Under the pieces are notes generated by a model, which made no database searches, had not been told where the DNA came from, and was given only the letters and a program-made list of their open reading frames with translations. 6,462 nt of DNA from assembly GCA_046541515.1 (NCBI GenBank), contig JBKHDD010000235.1, positions 1-6,462 of the forward strand. Reading direction: 5' to 3'. Each line of letters begins with the position of its first letter. Position 1 is the stretch's first letter. Positions 1-4,452 of the stretch are shown here, in pieces. Both the position numbers and the translations under genes were made by a program. This DNA comes from CAYFVR01 sp046541515. Its GTDB lineage: Bacteria; Desulfobacterota; Desulfobacteria; Desulfobacterales; Desulfococcaceae.

Positions 1-1
1 G

Positions 2-46
2 GTCGATCCCTGCGACGAATGCTTCAGGGAAGAAATGGAGAAATAG
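2..46 (+). CDS. 3' end of an unidentified gene (partial)
   Basis: This is the last 14 codons of a reading frame that enters from the left edge and ends at TAG (44-46). The visible peptide is VDPCDECFREEMEK, with a CxxC pair typical of a zinc-binding knuckle followed by a charged helix-like end. The stop abuts the next ATG directly (TAGATG), and the GGAG at 37-40 that would serve the next gene lies inside this frame. That arrangement is what makes it believable as coding. Nothing can be said about function, and the upstream length is unknown. Confidence 0.4.
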   Translation, partial: VDPCDECFREEMEK

Positions 47-286
47 ATGAGCGACTTTAGAGCGGCGTATCTGGACAAGGACGGGAACGAGATTGGAGTC
101 CATCAAGGGATCGGTGGACCGGATGGAGATTGGGGAGTCTACCGCCGGAAACCGAACGGGAGTTTGGCCCGCCTCCGGTCTCCGCTTGTGGGGCCCCAGC
201 GGGAACGATGGATCATGGAGGACAAGCTGAGGCGGTACGCCAAAAAGAAGGGATGGAAGGCGGCAAGCGCTTACTTGCCGTTCTGA
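47..286 (+). CDS. Small hypothetical protein, 79 aa
   Basis: I do not recognise this gene. The start ATG follows the previous stop without a gap and has GGAG at 37-40 with a six-base spacer. The product has a mixed N-terminal half rich in Gly and Asp (residues about 9-35, including a DGNEIG turn and a GGPDGDWGVYRR stretch) that reads like a small beta-rich fold. The C-terminal half is basic and helical (about 50-72, with KLRRYAKKKGWKAA). No membrane segment or signal peptide is seen. It closes the left-hand cluster and is separated from the next gene by 141 bp with hairpins. The basic C-terminus could contact nucleic acid, but that is only a guess from charge. Confidence 0.65.
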   Translation: MSDFRAAYLDKDGNEIGVHQGIGGPDGDWGVYRRKPNGSLARLRSPLVGPQRERWIMEDKLRRYAKKKGWKAASAYLPF

Positions 287-427
287 AACAAAAAGGGGGC
301 CGCCGAGCGCTGACACGCCCGACGGCCCCGACCAAAACCCCGCGCTCCGGAGCGAACGAGGGAACCCCATCCTTACCGGTTTTCCCGCCGTTTCGCAACC
401 GGATGCGCCCCCGAAAGGAGACGCATC
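287..427. other. 141-bp intergenic gap with hairpins
   Basis: This non-coding gap separates the left-hand small genes from the membrane-protein/helicase cluster. It holds a GC hairpin (296-329), a perfect 12-bp palindrome CGCTCCGGAGCG at 343-354, and a 6-bp inverted repeat CCGGTT (376-381) / AACCGG (397-402) with a 15-nt loop. The ribosome binding site of the next gene, AGGAG, is at 416-420. I found no convincing -35/-10 pair, so the promoter of the downstream cluster is not located. It could be here in a weak or activator-dependent form, or further upstream. Confidence 0.5.
291..329 (-). terminator. Possible minus-strand intrinsic terminator
   Basis: The arms GGGGCCG (296-302) and CGGCCCC (323-329) can form a 7-bp GC stem with a roughly 20-nt loop. 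On the plus strand the stem is followed by GACCAAAA, so there is no T tract. On the minus strand the stem is followed by C and then TTTTTG, the layout of an intrinsic terminator. No minus-strand gene is evident to the right, so it may stop antisense transcription or be chance structure in GC-rich DNA. Confidence 0.3.
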
Positions 428-1243
428 ATGATTGATCTTTGCAACCTGCCTGTCCTGGCATCCGGCATCTCGGTTCACGGCACCGGCTTCCAGTCCGATC
501 TGTGGCTGGGGAATTTGGCCGTGGTCGCGTTCGTTGTCTGGGCGTTCCGTTCCGGCGGCAAGAAGGCCCTGGCGCTGACCATGGTTCCGGCGCTGGCGCT
601 GGTGGCCACCGAGGCGCACGCCGCCGCGTATGTGGAGCGGCCGTTCTGGGACGGGATGGACATCACCCCGTTTGTCATCTTCGCCGCGCTGGTTTGGATC
701 GCCGGCGGGAAGAAGGAAAAGCCCAAGCCCAAGAAGCCGTCCGCTTCCAAGGCCGATCCCATGGCGGAAGTATTGGCGAGCGTGCTCCGGAGCGGGAAGA
801 AGGTTTTGCCGCTGGCGCTGGGCATCGCCCTGACGGCCGCGCCGTTCGCTCACGCGTTCGGGCTGTTCGAATCGCCCGGGGACCGGGCGATAAAGCGGGC
901 CGAGGCCGAACGCATCCAGGCGGAGAACCGCATGGCGGAACGGTCCCATTCGTACGTTTTGGCCCGGGCGCGGAAACCCGAGGTGACGACCCGAACCGTG
1001 GTGAAGGAAACCGGCGTCCCGTGGTGGATGGCCCTCGGTGCCACCGTGCTTTCGGTCGCCGTGCTGGGCTTGCTGTACATCCGGGAGGAAGGGCGCCGGA
1101 TGATGGCCGAAAGGGAGCTGGAGCAATACCAAGTCTTCTACGGCCGCGCTCACGATTTGCTTTGCCTACAATACCGGGACCGGGGCGGAGCGGACGCGGT
1201 GGACGCGCTTTTGCTGGAGGCGGACACCGATGGCCGGGCGTGA
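428..1243 (+). CDS. Multi-pass membrane protein with internal duplication, 271 aa
   Basis: I do not recognise a family. The ATG is preceded by AGGAG (416-420). Hydrophobic segments appear at residues about 23-40, 46-66, 79-94, 125-145 and 197-218. Lys/Pro-rich connectors (95-104) and a charged helical stretch (150-180) lie between them, and a charged tail follows the last segment. Two stretches resemble each other: residues 39-65 and 119-143 both begin with RSG and KK, continue with an Ala/Leu core, and end in AHA. Each looks like a Sec signal peptide (basic start, hydrophobic core, AxA-type site), so each could be an uncleaved membrane helix or a processing site. The stop overlaps the start of the next membrane protein by 14 bp, implying translational coupling. 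Phage envelope or coat precursor, replication membrane anchor or secretion component are all possible. Confidence 0.75.
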   Translation: MIDLCNLPVLASGISVHGTGFQSDLWLGNLAVVAFVVWAFRSGGKKALALTMVPALALVATEAHAAAYVERPFWDGMDITPFVIFAALVWIAGGKKEKPKPKKPSASKADPMAEVLASVLRSGKKVLPLALGIALTAAPFAHAFGLFESPGDRAIKRAEAERIQAENRMAERSHSYVLARARKPEVTTRTVVKETGVPWWMALGATVLSVAVLGLLYIREEGRRMMAERELEQYQVFYGRAHDLLCLQYRDRGGADAVDALLLEADTDGRA

Positions 1244-1877
1244 TCCGAAGTGGATGATGGTTGGAGCGGTCGGGCTTCTGCTGATTATTTCCCCAAACAT
1301 TCAGGCGGGGGCGAACGGGATCGCGATCCGGAACGCGAACGCTCTCGGGGAACCCTTGGCTTGGATCGGGGCGACGCTGTTCATTTTGTTCGTTTGGCGC
1401 GACCTGGTCAAGCCGATCCAGGCGGAGCGGATCAAGACGGAATTCGAGCGGGCGAGGCTGGACCGGATGAAGGCGGAGACGGAAGAAATAAGATTTCGTT
1501 CCAAAATTCATTCCGTTCCGGCGGGAGGCGAAACCGCCCTGCTCACTCCCCTCCCCCTACAATACGCCCCCCCTCCCCCGGTCTACACCCCGCCACCTAC
1601 ACCGGGCGAGGGGGGGGAAGGGGAGAGCATAAACCTTTTGCCCGTAAGGGATTCCGCCGGCCGGGCCGTTCGATACGCCAACATCCCCCCCCGGGCGCTT
1701 CGGCGCTACAGCATGGAGCAGTTTCGAGAGATCGAGCGGTTACACCGGGAGAAACCGGAGCTGACCACGAGCGACATTGCCGCCCGCGTTCTGGGCCACA
1801 AGGGCGGGTACCAAAACCGAGTTGTGGGCTACATCCGGGGCGACAACGATCCCCCGTGGACCGAAACCGGAAGTTGA
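1230..1877 (+). CDS. Two-pass membrane protein with coiled coil and HTH-like tail, 215 aa
   Basis: The start lies inside the end of the previous gene, with GGAGG at 1216-1220 nine bases upstream. Two hydrophobic segments are at residues about 9-21 and 43-56. A highly charged helical stretch likely to form a coiled coil follows (about 63-92), then a proline-rich linker (about 106-126). The C-terminal part (about 159-204) reads as helices with an LTTSDIAARVLGHKGGYQ stretch that resembles a helix-turn-helix. If both hydrophobic segments cross the membrane, the tail would be on the same side as the short N-terminus, plausibly the cytoplasm. A membrane-tethered DNA-binding or adaptor protein fits this order, but no family is recognised and the HTH call is by eye. 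The linker codons contain C7, G8 and C8 runs, all in frame. The TGA stop overlaps a TTGACA hexamer. Confidence 0.75.
   Translation: MAGRDPKWMMVGAVGLLLIISPNIQAGANGIAIRNANALGEPLAWIGATLFILFVWRDLVKPIQAERIKTEFERARLDRMKAETEEIRFRSKIHSVPAGGETALLTPLPLQYAPPPPVYTPPPTPGEGGEGESINLLPVRDSAGRAVRYANIPPRALRRYSMEQFREIERLHREKPELTTSDIAARVLGHKGGYQNRVVGYIRGDNDPPWTETGS
1603..1624 (+). other. G-quadruplex-capable G tract inside a gene
   Basis: The plus strand carries GGG (1604-1606), a run of eight G (1610-1617) and GGGG (1620-1623) with short gaps, which satisfies the usual pattern of four G3 runs with loops of one to seven bases. A pyrimidine-rich partner lies about 40 bp upstream (1546-1579, including C7 at 1567-1573), so a long hairpin is an alternative. 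It encodes the end of the proline/glycine linker, so codon choice for Pro and Gly may explain it. Confidence 0.45.
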
Positions 1878-1906
1878 CATAATCCACCAAACGGGGGGGG
1901 TACATT
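1874..1906 (+). promoter_or_regulatory. Promoter-like elements split by a G8 run
   Basis: A perfect -35 hexamer TTGACA (1874-1879) overlaps the stop codon of the preceding gene. A possible -10, TACATT (1901-1906), lies downstream, with eight consecutive G (1893-1900) in between. The present spacer is 21 bp, longer than the usual 16-18, so in this configuration the promoter would be weak or off. CATAAT (1878-1883) is a better -10 by sequence but has no good -35 upstream. It precedes the small membrane protein gene at 1936. Confidence 0.3.
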
Positions 1907-1920
1907 TTTATGCCCCCCCC
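1893..1920. repeat. G8/C8 inverted repeat
   Basis: Eight G (1893-1900) and eight C (1913-1920) are separated by a 12-nt AT-rich loop and form a perfect GC stem. It ends directly before the AGGAAGGG ribosome binding site region of the gene at 1936, so in mRNA the stem would sit against the ribosome landing site. No T tract follows, so it is not a standard terminator. Confidence 0.6.
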
Positions 1921-1935
1921 AGGAAGGGAACGACA

Positions 1936-2169
1936 ATGAGAGACTGGAAACCCGAAGACGACGAACCGGAAGACCGAATGGAAACGGGCGACGCCGTGAT
2001 CGTGATCGTAATCGTCCTGACCGCGGCGTTGCTGGTCGGGTACGGGGCGCTCTATATCACCGGCGTCATTACCGGAAGGCAAACATACCATTACGAAGGG
2101 GGCGGATCGGATTACGACGCCGCGCAATTCCCCGAAGAATTCGAACCGACGGAGGAGAGCGACCAATGA
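1936..2169 (+). CDS. Small single-pass membrane protein, 77 aa
   Basis: I do not recognise this gene. The reading frame is open further upstream, but the ATG at 1936 has AGGAAGGGAA (1921-1930) at a good distance and gives a sensible product, so I chose it. Residues 1-19 are strongly acidic and charged. Residues about 20-44 form one hydrophobic membrane segment starting VIVIVIV, encoded by near-tandem GTGATC repeats at about 1996-2013. Residues 45-77 are polar and acidic. Acidic flanks on both sides leave topology undecided. Its stop overlaps the next start by four bases (ATGA), a typical coupling arrangement. Confidence 0.7.
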   Translation: MRDWKPEDDEPEDRMETGDAVIVIVIVLTAALLVGYGALYITGVITGRQTYHYEGGGSDYDAAQFPEEFEPTEESDQ

Positions 2170-2429
2170 AATACGGAGAAGAGATTAAAGCCGCCGGAAG
2201 CCACGACGCCTACGGCATCGAGGATTGGCTCGATTCCGCCCTTTCCAACTTGCGCCGGGCCATCCGGTCCGCGGAGGTCTGCCAGTGCGATGAGATCGCC
2301 ATGGACCTTGGCGAAATCGAAGACGCGATCGTTGAAATCATGGACGCCATCGACGAAACCGCCGCGTGGGTGGACGAAGGCGCGCCGGAAGAGGAAGCGG
2401 AGGAAACGGGGGAAACCGATGACGGATGA
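2166..2429 (+). CDS. Small acidic helical protein, 87 aa
   Basis: I do not recognise this gene. It starts in the ATGA overlap with the preceding gene; GGAG lies at 2153-2156 upstream. The product is very acidic: residues about 18-66 read as amphipathic helices that could pair as a coiled coil, with a CxC at 39-41, and the tail (about 71-87) is almost all Glu, Asp, Gly and Thr. There is no membrane segment. Its last 11 bases overlap the helicase start, so it is very likely translated with the helicase. Small acidic proteins beside replication genes sometimes act as loaders, inhibitors or DNA mimics, but nothing here identifies which. Confidence 0.65.
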   Translation: MKYGEEIKAAGSHDAYGIEDWLDSALSNLRRAIRSAEVCQCDEIAMDLGEIEDAIVEIMDAIDETAAWVDEGAPEEEAEETGETDDG

Positions 2430-3813
2430 AAACGCCCGTCCCGATCCGGACGAAGAATGCCACCCCGACGGCGACTGCATTCCGGAAGACTTCAACCGCT
2501 ACAAACGGGAAATGGAGGAAATGAACAAGCATCACGCCGTGGTGAACGTGGGCGCGGACACCGTGGTTCTCAATGAATTCTTTGACCCATTGAAAGACCG
2601 GTACGACGTGAATTTCGCGACCTTCGGCGCGTTCCGGAACCGCTACCTCAACCGGCGCGTGGTCAACCCGTGGCGGGGGCCGTCCGCGCGGAAGACCCGG
2701 GACGCCGGCGGGCTTTGGCTGGAATCCATGTTTCGGCGGGAGTACGACCGCGTGGTGTTCGACCCCACCGGGAAATGCGGTCCCAAATACTACAACCTAT
2801 TTCGCGGTTTCGCCATGCGGCCGAGTCCGCAGGGAGATTGGGACATGCTGCGGGAACATATCCTCGGCATTGTCTGTCGAGACGACGAAAACCTTTACGC
2901 CTACGTAATGGGATGGATGGCCCGCCTTCTCCAGGACCCCGGAGGAAACCGGCCGGGGACCGCCCTCGTGATGAAGGGCATCCAGGGCTGCGGAAAGGGA
3001 ACGGTCGCAAACGCGCTGGGGCGGATCATCGGGACGCACTACCGCCACATTCTACAACCCGTTCACCTGACCGGCCGGTTTAACACGCACCTCAAGGATG
3101 CCTTGCTCGTGTTTTGCGACGAGGTGACTTGGGGAGGGGATAAGAGCGCGGAAGGAATCCTGAAAGGGCTGGTGACGGAACCGACAATCACAATCGAGGC
3201 CAAGGGCAAGGATACGCTCGAAGTCGATTCCCACGTCAACGTGATCATCGCCAGCAACAACGACTGGATCATTCCCGCAGGGCTGGAAGAGCGGCGTTTT
3301 TGCGTTTTGGACTGCGCCCCGGACGTGGCCGGCGACCGGCCTTACTTCGACTCCCTGTACAGGCAATTGGAAAACGGCGGATACGCCCGGATGATGTACG
3401 ATCTCTTGCGCTGGGATTATTCCGGCGTGGACCTCCGGACGATCCCGCGAACGCGCGGGCTGTTCGACCAAATCCTCGAATCCATGACGCCGGTCCACAA
3501 GTTCTGGTTCCAGATACTGGAAGACGGCCGGTTGCTGGAAGGCGAGGAAGTGTGGACCGGTCCCCTTGGCGTGAAAACCGACGCCCTGTATTCCGCGTTC
3601 CTGGAATTCGCGGACCGGATCGGGGAAACCCGATACCGACCGATCCCTTCCCGGTTCGGCCGAATGCTCAAGCAGCTTTGCCCGGAAATGGAGCGATTTC
3701 GACCACGGGAGGGAGGCGGGAATCAGGTTCCGCACTACGCCTTTCCGGATTTGGAGCAATGCCGAGAATTATTCCAAAAGGCGATTGGGATTGTCATCGA
3801 CTGGAACGAATAG
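2419..3813 (+). CDS. Superfamily 3 (DUF5906-type) replicative helicase, 464 aa
   Basis: The product is an AAA+ superfamily 3 helicase of the DUF5906 kind found in phage and plasmid primase-helicases. It would be an ATP-driven ring that unwinds replicon DNA. Visible motifs are Walker A GIQGCGKGT (187-195), Walker B LLVFCDEV (229-236, acidic pair D234/E235), a sensor-type stretch ending IIASNN (276-281), and arginines in EERRF (290-294). The VIEAKGKD-like segment typical of the family appears as TIEAKGKD (258-265). Residues about 36-130 match the usual N-terminal lead-in of these proteins. No primase domain is fused; a separate primase gene lies downstream. The frame extends to an ATG at 2290, but that adds 43 Lys/Arg-rich residues read out of frame from the previous gene. 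The ATG at 2419 overlaps that gene's end by 11 bp and is preferred. C-terminal residues 350-464 are less conserved and may contact origin or partners. Confidence 0.93.
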   Translation: MTDENARPDPDEECHPDGDCIPEDFNRYKREMEEMNKHHAVVNVGADTVVLNEFFDPLKDRYDVNFATFGAFRNRYLNRRVVNPWRGPSARKTRDAGGLWLESMFRREYDRVVFDPTGKCGPKYYNLFRGFAMRPSPQGDWDMLREHILGIVCRDDENLYAYVMGWMARLLQDPGGNRPGTALVMKGIQGCGKGTVANALGRIIGTHYRHILQPVHLTGRFNTHLKDALLVFCDEVTWGGDKSAEGILKGLVTEPTITIEAKGKDTLEVDSHVNVIIASNNDWIIPAGLEERRFCVLDCAPDVAGDRPYFDSLYRQLENGGYARMMYDLLRWDYSGVDLRTIPRTRGLFDQILESMTPVHKFWFQILEDGRLLEGEEVWTGPLGVKTDALYSAFLEFADRIGETRYRPIPSRFGRMLKQLCPEMERFRPREGGGNQVPHYAFPDLEQCRELFQKAIGIVIDWNE

Positions 3814-3822
3814 CGCCGGTTT

Positions 3823-3841
3823 ACCCGTCTCACCCGTCTCA
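3823..3841 (-). repeat. Iteron-like repeats, block 1 (two copies)
   Basis: Two copies of ACCCGTCTCA at 3823-3832 and 3832-3841 share one base, giving a 9-bp period. Read on the minus strand the unit is TGAGACGGGT. The block begins ten bases after the helicase stop. Confidence 0.85.
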
Positions 3842-3884
3842 AACACGGGAAGCGGAAGGAAAACGGCAATTTGGAAAACGGCTT

Positions 3885-3927
3885 ACCCGTCTCATGCCCG
3901 TCTCAAACCCGTCTCATACCCATCTCA
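3885..3927 (-). repeat. Iteron-like repeats, block 2 (four copies, 11-bp period)
   Basis: Copies are ACCCGTCTCA (3885-3894), GCCCGTCTCA (3896-3905), ACCCGTCTCA (3907-3916) and ACCCATCTCA (3918-3927). The exact 11-bp spacing places the units on nearly the same face of the helix, as expected for iterons bound by a protein array. The first and third copies are perfect; the others have one change each. Confidence 0.88.
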
Positions 3928-3938
3928 CTGAGAGAGTT

Positions 3939-3957
3939 TGAGACGGGTAAGACGGGT
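3939..3957 (+). repeat. Iteron-like repeats, block 3 (two copies)
   Basis: TGAGACGGGT (3939-3948) and TAAGACGGGT (3948-3957) lie in the opposite orientation to blocks 1 and 2, with a 9-bp period. This block is the core of the right arm of the 26-nt inverted repeat. Confidence 0.85.
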
Positions 3958-4013
3958 AAACGGTTGGACTGAGCAGGGTAAAGGGGGGGGGTAAATGCCT
4001 GAAAATACGGGGC

Positions 4014-4041
4014 TGAGACGGGTGAGACGGGCAAGACGGGT
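4014..4041 (+). repeat. Iteron-like repeats, block 4 (three copies)
   Basis: TGAGACGGGT (4014-4023), TGAGACGGGC (4023-4032) and CAAGACGGGT (4032-4041) are arranged with a 9-bp period in the plus orientation. The next bases, AAAATCCGCGAAAT, are more AT-rich than the surroundings. Confidence 0.85.
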
Positions 4042-4137
4042 AAAATCCGCGAAATCGCTCCGGAAATTAAGGCACACAACCCCCCCTGGTAGATGGGAAA
4101 ACAGGATTTATCTCCAAACATGGGAAGGGCGGAAACC

Positions 4138-4452
4138 ATGCCGGTGAAAAAAGAGCTGTATCCAGCGGACTGGGACGAAATCGCGACGGCCGCGAAACGC
4201 GGCGCGGGCTGGAAGTGTCAGCAATGCGGGAAACAATGCCGGAGACCGCGCGAAACCTTCGACACCCATAAACGCACCGCCACCGTTGCGCATTTGAACC
4301 ACATTCCGACCGATTGCCGCCCGGAAAACCTCCGGGTAATGTGCGCCCCCTGTCACCTCCGGTATGATGCCGAACACCACGCCCGGAACGCGGCCGAAAC
4401 CCGGCTTGCAAAGCGACGGCAAAATCAGCCTAGCTTGTTTGGGGAATGGTGA
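4138..4452 (+). CDS. HNH/zinc-ribbon family protein, 104 aa
   Basis: The product resembles small HNH-type nuclease proteins that accompany phage and plasmid replication genes. In order it has a KELYPADWDEIA-type start (5-16), WKCQQCGKQC (26-34) with zinc-ligand cysteines C27 and C30, an HNH-like core AHLNH (51-55) and RPENL (61-65), then MCAPCH (68-73) with C69 and C72. That gives two CxxC pairs around one ββα-metal-type fold. HNH proteins cut or nick DNA using a bound metal, but activity is not assured from sequence. The last residues, QPSLFGEW, resemble a bacterial sliding-clamp-binding peptide. ATGs at 4093 and 4120 are also in frame. I chose 4138 because GGAAGGGCGG precedes it and known relatives begin near KELYP. 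It overlaps the primase start. Confidence 0.85.
   Translation: MPVKKELYPADWDEIATAAKRGAGWKCQQCGKQCRRPRETFDTHKRTATVAHLNHIPTDCRPENLRVMCAPCHLRYDAEHHARNAAETRLAKRRQNQPSLFGEW

Larger units (their letters stand above)
3819..3961. repeat. 26-nt inverted repeat pair built from iterons
   Basis: The arm at 3819-3844 and the arm at 3936-3961 are reverse complements over 26 nt with a single mismatch (G versus A). Each arm contains two of the 10-bp units. The 91 bp between them include four more units (3885-3927). In single-stranded DNA or RNA the arms could form a long hairpin. Confidence 0.85.
3814..4137. other. 324-bp non-coding repeat region, candidate origin
   Basis: No believable gene lies here. The region contains eleven copies of a 10-bp unit in two orientations, a G9 run (3983-3991), a C7 run (4080-4086) and the ribosome binding site of the HNH gene. 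A weak extra match, TGAGCAGGGT, is at 3970-3979. The position between helicase and primase genes, together with the iteron-like repeats, makes it the best candidate for a replication origin or its control site. There is no clear DnaA box; the best match, TTATCTCCA near 4108-4116, has two mismatches. A role as a transcriptional operator or RNA attenuator cannot be excluded. Confidence 0.55.

Noticed and set aside
855..880. tRNA T-arm-like GTTCGAATC
   Set aside because: No acceptor stem, anticodon arm or D arm can be built around it, and it is in frame within the membrane protein gene.
439..1257. Long overlapping plus-strand frame of 272 codons
   Set aside because: It is very rich in Arg, Gly and Pro, typical of an out-of-frame reading of GC-rich DNA. 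The 428-1243 frame has the ribosome binding site and clear membrane segments.
675..1511. Minus-strand frame of 278 codons
   Set aside because: It is Arg/Pro-rich low-complexity translation antisense to two better supported genes, without a credible start signal.
2290..2418. Upstream extension of the helicase frame to ATG 2290
   Set aside because: The added 43 residues are Lys/Arg/Pro-rich, overlap the small acidic protein gene in another frame and are not part of the helicase family.
3819..4041. CRISPR array
   Set aside because: Units are only about 10 bp, occur in both orientations and are spaced by 9 or 11 bp, with no unique spacers of CRISPR length and no cas genes.
4108..4116. DnaA box
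   Set aside because: TTATCTCCA differs from TTATCCACA at two of nine positions and stands alone.
4093..4137. Earlier start codons for the HNH protein (4093, 4120)
   Set aside because: No ribosome binding site precedes 4093 (C-rich CCCCCCTGGTAG), and the extra residues do not resemble the family start. They remain possible.
3903..4139. Minus-strand frame of 78 codons with LPVLPVSPVS repeats
   Set aside because: The repeated residues are translation of the 9-bp repeats, which keep any frame open. No ribosome binding site or conserved domain is seen and it crosses the repeat region.
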